Below, piece after piece: positions 1 through 7,480 of a stretch of 64,000 nt of DNA. This stretch comes from Bifidobacterium breve. GTDB taxonomy: Bacteria; Actinomycetota; Thermoleophilia; Solirubrobacterales; Solirubrobacteraceae. A program made the translations under genes and the position numbers. Below the pieces are notes generated by a model, which did not search any database, was not told the origin of the DNA, and saw nothing but the letters and a program-made list of their open reading frames with translations. The DNA lies in the NCBI GenBank assembly GCA_945878865.1, contig CAMCUD010000006.1, positions 117,780 to 181,779 on the forward strand. The letters are read 5' to 3'. Every line of letters starts with the position of its first letter. Position 1 is the first letter of the stretch.

Positions 1-389
1 TGCACGACGACGGCGACCACCGCCGCCCCCGCGCCCGCGGCGATTCCCTTCATCCAGTCCGGAGGCGTGCCGTGGAGATACAGCGCGCTGAGCACGAGGA
101 TCATCAACAGGCCGGGGACGATGAACGCGACGCCGCCGACGATCGCGCCGCGAGCGCCCGCGACGTGGTGGGCGAGGAAGATCGCCAGCTGCGTCGAGGC
201 GGGCCCAGGCAGCAGGCCGCATGCGGCGTTGGCGTCCTCGAAGTGGCGCGCGTCGATCCACTCGCGCTCCTCGACGCAGAGCTGGCGCAGCAGCGCGACG
301 TGCGCGGGCGGCCCGCCGAAGCCGATGACGCCGATCCGGCCCCACTCACGCAGGACCTCGGACGCGGGGACGGGCTGGTCGGCGGGCAC
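1..389 (-). CDS. chrA: Chromate transporter ChrA, N-terminal part (runs off window)
   Basis: About 129 residues are visible, starting at a GTG at 389 and leaving the window at position 1. The reading contains GFGGPPAHV (residues 23-31) and GLLPGPASTQ (58-67), the hallmark motifs of the N-terminal half of the CHR family, which exports chromate or related oxyanions through the inner membrane. Hydrophobic stretches follow each motif. The GTG start is supported by a TAGCCT hexamer at 398-403, eight bases upstream, and by the position of the first motif. Whether this is a one-domain (about 200 aa) or two-domain (about 400 aa) member cannot be seen. Confidence 0.85.
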   Translation of the reverse strand, partial: MPADQPVPASEVLREWGRIGVIGFGGPPAHVALLRQLCVEEREWIDARHFEDANAACGLLPGPASTQLAIFLAHHVAGARGAIVGGVAFIVPGLLMILVLSALYLHGTPPDWMKGIAAGAGAAVVAVVV

Positions 390-407
390 CGCGCGGCAGG
401 CTACCCG

Positions 408-456
408 GGGGTGTGACCCGAAACGTGAACATGGTGCGCGATCGGGGTCACACCCC
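408..456. repeat. Inverted repeat between chrA and the ABC permease gene
   Basis: GGGGTGTGACCC at 408-419 is repeated exactly in inverted orientation (GGGTCACACCCC) at 445-456, separated by 25 bases. It lies just upstream of the chrA promoter hexamer and just downstream of the ABC permease stop. It could be an operator, a terminator stem without a U-run, or one member of an interspersed repeat family; the sequence alone does not decide. Confidence 0.6.
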
Positions 457-464
457 GGCGCGTT

Positions 465-1319
465 CTACAGGTCCATGCGACGGAACCGTGCGAAGGTCGC
501 GGCCGCAACCAGGACGGCGTAGAAGGCGGTCCACGGCCAGAGCAGCGCACCCGCGTCGCGCGCGCCGCCGAACGGGCCGAGCGTCACGATGACCCGCTCG
601 AAGTTGCTGGTGCTCGTCGTCAGCTCGTGCAGCGCCTGCTGGTACAGCGCTTCGAACGGCAGGACCCACGACGAGACATCGGCGATGTTGATGAGCGTGT
701 CGCTGTCCAGCGCCTCGCCGATCTGGCCCATCAGGCCGGCGGCGAGGCCCGCGCCGAACACCATGAAGACGGCGATGCCGTTCGCGGTGGCCGAGAGGAT
801 CGTCGAGCCGAGCAGGGCGAGCGCGACGATGAGCAGGACCGCGGCGGCGAGCATGACCCCGGGCGTGATCACGTCATCCGGCCGGAAGTCCCCGAGCGTC
901 GAGGTGAGGACGACCGCGCCGGCGTAGACGAGCAGCACGTAGCTCCCGCAGACGACGGCCGCGGCGGTGAACCGGCCGAGCAGCAGGGCGCCGCGGCCGA
1001 GCGGGCGGACGACGAGCGGCTGGAGCAGGCCGCGCTCGGCGTCGCCGCGGACGGCGTTGAGTGTGAGGAACACCGCCAGCACCGTGCCGAGGAAGAGCGT
1101 CACGAACATCGCGAGCCCGAGCAGGGTCGCGCCGGCCACGGTCTGCTCGCGGATGAGCGGCGAGCTGGGGCCCGCCGTGACGGCGTCGAAGGTCTCCTTC
1201 GTCCCCCACCCGTACAGGCCGAGGAACGTCACCGTGAGCACGACGACGACGAGCAGCACGCGGTTGCGCAGCGCCTCACGAAGCGCGTAGCCCGCGACGA
1301 TGTTGGCGTCGCGGATCAC
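465..1319 (-). CDS. ABC-2 type transporter permease
   Basis: This 284-residue protein has about six hydrophobic segments, a long extracytoplasmic loop after the first (residues ~45-60) and the motif RGDAERGLLQPL (residues ~92-103), typical of ABC-2 permeases of the NosY/YhaP type. The start ATG overlaps the stop of the upstream ATPase gene by four bases (1316-1319), so the two are one transcription and assembly unit. The substrate cannot be deduced; such pairs export lipids, peptides or drugs. The gene ends within 80 bases of chrA on the same strand, separated by an inverted repeat. Confidence 0.85.
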   Translation of the reverse strand: MIRDANIVAGYALREALRNRVLLVVVVLTVTFLGLYGWGTKETFDAVTAGPSSPLIREQTVAGATLLGLAMFVTLFLGTVLAVFLTLNAVRGDAERGLLQPLVVRPLGRGALLLGRFTAAAVVCGSYVLLVYAGAVVLTSTLGDFRPDDVITPGVMLAAAVLLIVALALLGSTILSATANGIAVFMVFGAGLAAGLMGQIGEALDSDTLINIADVSSWVLPFEALYQQALHELTTSTSNFERVIVTLGPFGGARDAGALLWPWTAFYAVLVAAATFARFRRMDL

Positions 1320-2170
1320 GACGGCTGCTCCCCGACCGCCTCGAGGTACGCCTCTTCGAGTGTGCCGTGGACGACCCGCACGCCGTAGATCCGGCGGCCT
1401 TCGGCGACCAGGCGCGCGACGAGGTCCGGCACGTCGTCACGGGCCGCTTCGGGGAACCGCTGGACGCCCGCCTCCGTCTCGATCTCCACCCCGCCCGACG
1501 TCGTCAGCTCGCCGGGCGTGCCGCGTGCGACGGTGCGGCCGCGCGCGATGATCGCGACGTGGTCGCAGACCTGCTCGACCTCCCCGAGCAGATGGCTGTT
1601 GAGGAGCACGGCGATCCCGCGCGAGCGCAGGTCGACGAGCAGATCTCGTACAAGCCGGCGCCCTGCGGGATCGAGCGCGCTCGTCGGCTCATCGAGGAGG
1701 ACGAGCGACGGCGCGCCGACGAGCGCCTGGGCGATCCCGAGCCGCTGCTGCATCCCCTTCGACATCGCTGCGACGCGTCGGTGGCGCGCCTCCGCCAGGC
1801 CGACCCGGTCGAGGAGCTCGGCGCGCTCGCCTTCGCCCCCGGGACTGCGGGCCAGCCGCTGGTGCAGTTCGAGCACCTCGTCGGCCGTCGCCCAGCCGGG
1901 GAACCGGAAGAGCTCGGCGAGATAGCCCGTCGCGGCGCGCGCCCCCGCGCTCCCGGCGGCGTGGCCCGCGACGCGCACCTCGCCGTCGGAGGGGCGCACG
2001 AGCCCGCAGGCGATCTTCGTCAGGGTCGACTTGCCCGCGCCGTTGGGCCCGAGCAGGCCGACGAGCTGGCCCGGCCCGACATCGAGGTCGACCCCGTCGA
2101 GGGCGGTCGCACGGCCGTAGCGCTTGCGCAGTCCCCGGACGGACAGGGCGAGGGTGGTCGCGGCGTCCAT
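1316..2170 (-). CDS. ABC transporter ATP-binding protein
   Basis: This 284-residue nucleotide-binding subunit carries Walker A GPNGAGKST (residues ~40-48), the signature MSKGMQQRLGIAQAL, Walker B VLLDEPTSALDP and a switch histidine in LLNSHLLGEVEQV. It belongs to the CcmA/NatA-like class that pairs with ABC-2 permeases and energises the downstream permease with which it overlaps by 4 bp. A C-terminal extension after residue ~220 holds the accessory domain common in this class. A TAGCCT hexamer at 2180-2185 ends nine bases before the ATG, back to back with the promoter of the M20 peptidase gene. Confidence 0.93.
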   Translation of the reverse strand: MDAATTLALSVRGLRKRYGRATALDGVDLDVGPGQLVGLLGPNGAGKSTLTKIACGLVRPSDGEVRVAGHAAGSAGARAATGYLAELFRFPGWATADEVLELHQRLARSPGGEGERAELLDRVGLAEARHRRVAAMSKGMQQRLGIAQALVGAPSLVLLDEPTSALDPAGRRLVRDLLVDLRSRGIAVLLNSHLLGEVEQVCDHVAIIARGRTVARGTPGELTTSGGVEIETEAGVQRFPEAARDDVPDLVARLVAEGRRIYGVRVVHGTLEEAYLEAVGEQPS

Positions 2171-2179
2171 CAGGCGCGG

Positions 2180-2206
2180 AGGCTAGCGAGGTGGCCCCGG
2201 TAGCCT
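2180..2206. promoter_or_regulatory. Divergent leaderless-type promoters
   Basis: TAGCCT occurs on the minus strand at 2180-2185 (nine bases before the ABC ATPase ATG) and on the plus strand at 2201-2206 (seven bases before the GTG of the M20 peptidase). With so little space to the start codons, both transcripts would begin at or next to the start codon. The two -10 elements are only 15 bases apart, so the two transcription units probably compete for polymerase. Confidence 0.5.
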
Positions 2207-2213
2207 CCCGGGC

Positions 2214-3527
2214 GTGGGTGATCTCCAGGCCTCCGCCACCTCGCTGCTGCAGCGGCTCATCCAGTTCAACACCGTCAATCCGCCCGGCAACGAGCGGATC
2301 GCGCAGGAATGGCTGGCCGGTGTGCTGCGCGAGGCCGGGTTCGAGGTCACGCTCGTCGGCGCCGAGCCCGAGCGCCAGAACCTCGTCGCGCGTCTGCGCG
2401 GGGCCGCCGACGGCCCGGTGCTCGCGCTCCTCAGCCACGTCGACACGGTGCTCGCGACCCCGGAGGAGTGGACGCACGACCCGTGGTCGGGCGACATCGC
2501 CGACGGGTGCGTGTGGGGGCGCGGCGCGCTCGACATGAAGTCGCAGACCGCCTGCGAGGTCGCGGCGGCGCTCGATCTTGCCGCGAGCGGCTGGCGCCCC
2601 GCCGCGGGCGACCTGCTCGTCGTCGTGCTCGCCGATGAGGAGACCGGTGGGTCGCTCGGCGCGCAGTGGATCTGCGAGCACCACCCCGACCTCGTCCGCG
2701 CCGACTACGTCCTCAACGAGGGCGCGGGCGCGCACATCCCGTTCGACGGCGGCCGGCGCTACGGCGTGTGCGTCGCCGAGAAGGGCGTCTTCCGCTTCCG
2801 CGTGCGCACGGACGGCGTGGCGGGGCACGCGTCGTATCCGAAGATGGGCGACAACGCGCTGCTGAAGATGGCGCCGATCCTCGAGAAGCTCGCCGCGCGC
2901 CAGCCCGACTTCGACCTCACCCCGGCGCCACGCGCCCTGCTGGAGGGGCTGGGCATCGAGGTCAACGGCGACGGCGCCGCCGCGCTCGAGGCGCTGCGCG
3001 CCCGCGACGAGCGGCTCGCCCGCCTCGTCGAGCCGATGCTCGGCGTGACGTTCGCCCCGACGAAGATCCGGGCGAGCGAGAAGATCAACGTCATCCCGTC
3101 GATGGCCGAGCTCGGCGTCGACTGTCGCGTGCCGCCGGGCCTCGGGCGGGAGACCGCCGAGAAGCGCATCCGGGAGGTCCTCGGAGACGAGGGCTTCAGT
3201 ATCGAGTTCGCCGAGCAGGTCATGGGCAACGGGTCGCCGGTCGACTCCCCGCTGCGCGACGCGCTCGAGCGCTGGGTCGGCGCGAACGATCCTGGCGCGA
3301 CGACGATCCCGGTGATCCTGCCCGGCTTCACCGACTCGCGGACGTGGCGCTCCACGTTCGGCGACGACGTCGTGGCCTACGGCTTCTTCCCGCAGCGCCA
3401 CATGTCGCTGCATGACATCGCCCCGCTCATCCACGGCGCCGACGAGCGCATCGACGTCCGCGACCTCGGGTTCGCGGCGCAGTGCTTCCGTGACGTCACC
3501 GTCGACCTCCTAGGAACGGCTGCATGA
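2214..3527 (+). CDS. M20 family metallopeptidase (ArgE/DapE/CPG2-like)
   Basis: This 437-residue cytosolic zinc hydrolase removes acyl or aminoacyl groups from amide substrates. Zinc-ligand and catalytic motifs are in order: SHVDT (His75, Asp77), GRGALDMKS (Asp107), ADEETGG (Glu142/Glu143), a lid dimerisation domain at about residues 190-320 and a late His in RHMSLHDIAP. The order matches actinobacterial dipeptidase/deacylase paralogues; the substrate is not predictable. The GTG start sits seven bases after a TAGCCT -10. The stop overlaps the next gene by 4 bp, so DUF1385 is co-translated. Confidence 0.9.
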   Translation: MGDLQASATSLLQRLIQFNTVNPPGNERIAQEWLAGVLREAGFEVTLVGAEPERQNLVARLRGAADGPVLALLSHVDTVLATPEEWTHDPWSGDIADGCVWGRGALDMKSQTACEVAAALDLAASGWRPAAGDLLVVVLADEETGGSLGAQWICEHHPDLVRADYVLNEGAGAHIPFDGGRRYGVCVAEKGVFRFRVRTDGVAGHASYPKMGDNALLKMAPILEKLAARQPDFDLTPAPRALLEGLGIEVNGDGAAALEALRARDERLARLVEPMLGVTFAPTKIRASEKINVIPSMAELGVDCRVPPGLGRETAEKRIREVLGDEGFSIEFAEQVMGNGSPVDSPLRDALERWVGANDPGATTIPVILPGFTDSRTWRSTFGDDVVAYGFFPQRHMSLHDIAPLIHGADERIDVRDLGFAAQCFRDVTVDLLGTAA

Positions 3528-4330
3528 CCGAGACCACGGAAGCCACACCCAAGGTCCGCCTCGGCGGCATGGCCCTGCGCAACGGGCTGCTCGTCCACGG
3601 GCCCACGCACTGGGCGGCGGCGGTGCGCGGCGACGACGGGGAGATCCACGTCGCGTCCGGGCGCAAGCCGCGCGCGTCGGCGTTCGACGGGGTGCCGGGT
3701 GCCCGCGGTGTGGTCCGCATGGGTGAGGCCATGGCCGTCATCCCGATCGTCCGCAAGAACCTGCGCCAGGCGCGCCTGCCGTTTGAGAGCGGCTCGGTGC
3801 TCGGCGTGATGGCGGCGACGTCGGTCGCCACGCAGCTGCTGCGGCGCAACCCGAAGCTGCGCAGCACGACGGGCGAGGCGCTCATCGCGGTCGTCGGCCT
3901 CGCGCCGTCGCTCTTCGCGCTGCGCTCCGGCGAGCTCGCCGCCTACCACGGCGCCGAGCACAAGGCGATCGGTGCGTACGAGGCCGGCGACGACGCGCGC
4001 GAGACGGCGAAGGAGCACGACCGCTGCGGCTCGCACCTCATGACGCCGCTGCTCGCGCTCAACGTCGCGGGCGCGGGGCTCCTGCGCGCCGCGGTGCGCA
4101 ACCCCAGCCCGGCGGCGCAGGCGGCCGTGAGCCTCGCGTCGGTCGGCGCGGCGGTCGAGGTGTTCGCCTGGAGCGAGCGCCACCACGACAGCGCGCTGGC
4201 CCGCGCGCTGCGGGTCCCCGGCCACGAGCTCCAGCGCCTCCTGGGCACGCGGGAACCGAGTGACCGCCAGCTCGAGGTCGGGCAGGCGGCGCTGGCGGAG
4301 ATCCTGCGGGTCGAGGGCGCGGCCGCCTGA
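3524..4330 (+). CDS. DUF1385 family protein (YqhQ-like)
   Basis: This 268-residue protein contains the family signature AAYHGAEHKAIGAYEAG (residues ~145-161), followed by RCGSHLMTPLL and two hydrophobic stretches. B. subtilis YqhQ is the reference member; no biochemical role is established, although the conserved His/Glu/His residues look like a metal or catalytic site next to a membrane. It overlaps the peptidase gene by 4 bp (ATGA at 3524-3527). The N-terminal half contains RLGGMALRNGLLVHGP, also conserved in the family. Confidence 0.85.
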   Translation: MTETTEATPKVRLGGMALRNGLLVHGPTHWAAAVRGDDGEIHVASGRKPRASAFDGVPGARGVVRMGEAMAVIPIVRKNLRQARLPFESGSVLGVMAATSVATQLLRRNPKLRSTTGEALIAVVGLAPSLFALRSGELAAYHGAEHKAIGAYEAGDDARETAKEHDRCGSHLMTPLLALNVAGAGLLRAAVRNPSPAAQAAVSLASVGAAVEVFAWSERHHDSALARALRVPGHELQRLLGTREPSDRQLEVGQAALAEILRVEGAAA

Positions 4331-4345
4331 CATACTGGGCACCCT

Positions 4346-5683
4346 ATGAGCACTCGGCGGCTGCTGATGATTATGGGCGTATGCTGCGCCGCATGGTCCG
4401 CTGTCGGTGCGAGTGCGGATGCGAAGGTCCACGTGACGCAGACGGGCGGCACGGTGACGATCACGATGGGCCCCGAGCGGACAGGGTTAGGGGTCCAGTC
4501 GGTGGGCGACGGCACGAGCGTGTGGGTGTCTGCGCGCGACCGCGATGACGACACGAAGCGCAGCAGCGCCATGCTCGAGGTACGCGGATGCACCCAGCCA
4601 CCCGAGCTCTTCGGCACGGCGCTGTGCGAGGGCGTGACATCCGTGGACATCGCTGGCGGACCCGACGACGACGAGCTCTGGCTGGACGACCTCCGCGTGC
4701 CCGCGACGGTCCGCGGAGGGGAGGGAAACGACGAGATCCTCGCCGGGCGCGCCGCGGACGTGGTCGACGGCGGGCCGGGGAACGACCTGCTCACGACCCG
4801 CGACGGGGTGACCGACGTGGTGACCTGCGGGAGCGGCAGCGATGCCGCGAAGACCGACGTGGCGCTCGAGCTCGGTGAGGGCTGTGAGGGTGTCCAGCCG
4901 CAGATCCTCGGGCAACTCTCCTACCACGGGAACCTGCAAGTGGGCGCGACGGCCACTCTCTCCGACGTCACGGCGCTCGGCACACCCGGGCCGGTGCTGA
5001 CGTACGGCTGGCGGGTGTGCAACTACTACTCGGGTTGCAAGCTGCTCTCGATCGGGAAGTCGCACACGTTCACGGTCGCGGACATCAGCGCCGGCTCGCA
5101 GTACCGCTCGGGGATCGACGGGTACGCCGAGGCGGAGAACGCGTTCGGGAAGGAGAGCGTCAGCGCGCGGTGGGACGGGCAGGCCGTCCCCTACGCCGCA
5201 CCGGACTGGGGCGGCGCGGGCACCGGCGGGGCGACGCAGACAACTGTCGGCCCCGCATCAGCGGACCCGTCGAACGCCGACCACGGTCTGCTGGTGGACC
5301 CGGCCGGTGTTGCCCGGGGGCTCCTGCGGGGCGCGCCGGTCCCGATCCCGGGGCTGACGAACCGATCGCTTGCCGCGTACCGCCGGGCCGCCGGATTCCG
5401 GCTGTCGAGCCGCGCGGGCGCCGCCGTCGCGCTCGTCTGCTCGAGCGGGCTGTGCCAGGTCACGCTGCACCCCGAGTTGCGCGTTGCCCGGCAGCGCCCC
5501 GTGCGTCTTGCCGTCCAGCGGTTTCGCGTCCGCGCGGGCGACGGTGTCCTGGTCCGCGTCCGCCTCACCGCGGCGCTGCGCCACCGGCTGCGCCGCGCTC
5601 GACGGGGGACGCTGCGATTCGCCGGCACGCTGCGGGTCGCCGGGGTGAACTCCCAGCTCCGCGCGGACATTCCGGTGGCCTGA
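4346..5683 (+). CDS. Secreted protein with RTX-like glycine/aspartate repeats
   Basis: This 445-residue protein has an N-terminal signal peptide (residues 1-28, ending in SADA). An acidic segment at about 105-160 contains GGPDDDELWLDD, GGEGNDEIL and GGPGNDLLT, which resemble degenerate calcium-binding RTX nonapeptides. A central beta-rich domain (~185-280) carries several Cys, and the C-terminal ~110 residues are very Arg-rich (LRHRLRRARRG), common in uncharacterised secreted proteins of this group. A CATACT hexamer at 4331-4336 lies nine bases before the ATG. It is probably extracellular or wall-associated; its function is unknown. Confidence 0.75.
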   Translation: MSTRRLLMIMGVCCAAWSAVGASADAKVHVTQTGGTVTITMGPERTGLGVQSVGDGTSVWVSARDRDDDTKRSSAMLEVRGCTQPPELFGTALCEGVTSVDIAGGPDDDELWLDDLRVPATVRGGEGNDEILAGRAADVVDGGPGNDLLTTRDGVTDVVTCGSGSDAAKTDVALELGEGCEGVQPQILGQLSYHGNLQVGATATLSDVTALGTPGPVLTYGWRVCNYYSGCKLLSIGKSHTFTVADISAGSQYRSGIDGYAEAENAFGKESVSARWDGQAVPYAAPDWGGAGTGGATQTTVGPASADPSNADHGLLVDPAGVARGLLRGAPVPIPGLTNRSLAAYRRAAGFRLSSRAGAAVALVCSSGLCQVTLHPELRVARQRPVRLAVQRFRVRAGDGVLVRVRLTAALRHRLRRARRGTLRFAGTLRVAGVNSQLRADIPVA

Positions 5684-5688
5684 GGCGC

Positions 5689-7383
5689 TCAGATCGCCGC
5701 GATGTCGTCGATCCGGCGCACGGTCGGCTGAGCGCCCTCCACCGGGCGGAACCGCGCGCTCGCCGGATCCTCGTGCGGCCCGGTCCAGTCGCGGCAGGGC
5801 GCATCGACGCCCAGCGCATGCACCTGCAGCGCGCCGTCACGGTCGATGTGCAGGCGCAGGAAGTTCTTGTGGGTCTCCAGACCCTGCGCGGCGAACACCT
5901 GGTTGGCCGTCTCCTTCGCCCATTCGCCGGTCGGCAGGCTCGTGAGCAGGAGCACCGCGGCGAGCACCGTCGTCCCGAGCGCGAACCCGACCGCCGCGGC
6001 GGCGGGCAGTGCGAGCAGCCACGTCACCGCGCCGGTCGTGTCGGCGAGCACGGCGATCGCGTAGACGACGAACCCCGCGAGGGCGAGATGGATCGCGGCG
6101 TGCGCCGTGCCGATGAGCTGGCGCCACGGCGCGGGCGCGTCGAGCTGGGCGATCAGCGCGCCGACGAGCAGCAGCGCGAGCACGATGCCGGTGCCGCTGA
6201 CCGCCCCCGTGACGACGTCCGTGCGGTCGTCGCCCAGCGCGGTGAGCATCGTCGCGGCGAGCAGGGCGTAGATCCCGGCGATCACCGCCGCCAGCCCCGG
6301 GGACAGCGCCGCGAGCTTCAGCACCCCGAAGCTCAGCCGGCGTGAGGTGCGCGCGTCGGGGTACGCGGCAGCCCGCCGGTACGCCGCGCCCGGCTCGCCG
6401 CGCTTGGGCGGCAGCGCGACCTCGTCGGGCAGCGTGTGGGTGGGCGAGAGGTACGCGCCGCCGCCGCCCGCGGTGATGCGCGGCGGGCCGTCGCCGACGT
6501 ACCGGGCGTAGTGGTGCAGGTCGCCGGTGAGGACGAGCCCGACCTCGGCCCCCGCGTCGTGCACGATCCGCTCGACGTACGCGAGGTTCTCCCACGCGGG
6601 CGGGAACGGGACCCGCGCGGTCGGCTTCAGCCAGCTCGGCTTGCCCGTCACGAGGATCACCCGGTCGCCGGGCCCGAGCTCGCGTGCGCGGGCGCGGAAC
6701 CAGTCGAGCTGCGCGTCGTCGACGAGCTCGTCGAGCTGGATGTCGAGCATCCACGCCCACCAGCCGTGCGGCAGCTTCAGCGCGGCGTAGCTGCGTCGCT
6801 GCCAGGTCTGCCGGCCGCCGATCCACTGCTGCTGGCAGAAGCGGCGGCTGAACGCGACGAGGCCGTCGTACCAGTCGTGGTTGCCCGGGATGGCGAAGAG
6901 GTGCTCGCCGGGCGGCATGGTCTGCGGCAGGCCGCCGGCGAACGGGCCGACGAACCGATGCTCGTAGGCCTCGCGCGCGGCGGCGGGGTAGACGAGGTCG
7001 CCGCCGACGAGCAGGAGCTCCCCGCGCGGCAGGACGTCGCCGTCGACCTCGAGCTGCGGGCGCCCGAGCAGCCAGGCCATCGTCATCGTGGCGGGCCAGC
7101 CGTCGCCCGTGTCGGCGACGAAGTCGAGCCAGAGCTCGTCGCGCTCGGCGTACGCGTCGAACGTGGGCTGGTCGAGCGCGGCCTGGGTCTCGCGGCGGTC
7201 GGCAAACCGGCCGAAGGCCGCCGACACGACGGACTGGATGCCGGAGCGGACGAGGAGGCCGGGGTCGAGCCACCGGGTCGGCGGTTCGCGGACGAAGCCG
7301 AGCTCGAGCAGCTCGCGCTCCCGGTCGGCGGCCGTGCGGCGCGGCGGCCGCAGGTGATCGCTCAGGCGGCGTGGACCATCCAC
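5689..7383 (-). CDS. Calcineurin-like metallophosphoesterase with C-terminal membrane domain
   Basis: The open frame continues far upstream, but a GTG at 7383 preceded by TAGCGT (7391-7396) fits the conserved start, giving 564 residues. Metal-site motifs are in order: DTGDGW (residues ~91-96), VGGDLVY (~127-132), IPGNHDWYD (165-173) and LTGDLHHYARY (~300). The last ~200 residues hold four or more hydrophobic helices, then a short soluble tail. It is therefore a membrane-anchored phosphoesterase with a cytosolic catalytic domain; its substrate is unknown. It is transcribed divergently from ftsH. Confidence 0.85.
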   Translation of the reverse strand: MDGPRRLSDHLRPPRRTAADRERELLELGFVREPPTRWLDPGLLVRSGIQSVVSAAFGRFADRRETQAALDQPTFDAYAERDELWLDFVADTGDGWPATMTMAWLLGRPQLEVDGDVLPRGELLLVGGDLVYPAAAREAYEHRFVGPFAGGLPQTMPPGEHLFAIPGNHDWYDGLVAFSRRFCQQQWIGGRQTWQRRSYAALKLPHGWWAWMLDIQLDELVDDAQLDWFRARARELGPGDRVILVTGKPSWLKPTARVPFPPAWENLAYVERIVHDAGAEVGLVLTGDLHHYARYVGDGPPRITAGGGGAYLSPTHTLPDEVALPPKRGEPGAAYRRAAAYPDARTSRRLSFGVLKLAALSPGLAAVIAGIYALLAATMLTALGDDRTDVVTGAVSGTGIVLALLLVGALIAQLDAPAPWRQLIGTAHAAIHLALAGFVVYAIAVLADTTGAVTWLLALPAAAAVGFALGTTVLAAVLLLTSLPTGEWAKETANQVFAAQGLETHKNFLRLHIDRDGALQVHALGVDAPCRDWTGPHEDPASARFRPVEGAQPTVRRIDDIAAI

Positions 7384-7390
7384 CCGCGCG

Positions 7391-7396
7391 ACGCTA
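7391..7396 (-). promoter_or_regulatory. -10 element TAGCGT of the metallophosphoesterase gene
   Basis: The hexamer ends seven bases upstream of the GTG at 7383 on the minus strand. It decides the start: the frame stays open for about 500 bases further upstream, but that extension runs antisense through ftsH and has no family similarity. Confidence 0.5.
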
Positions 7397-7480
7397 TCGC
7401 AGCGTCGCGCACCGGCGGTAGGTCCGGAATGTGGCGATGTGGCCGATCCGTGACCGCATTCGCTCAACCCGACGGCGTCC

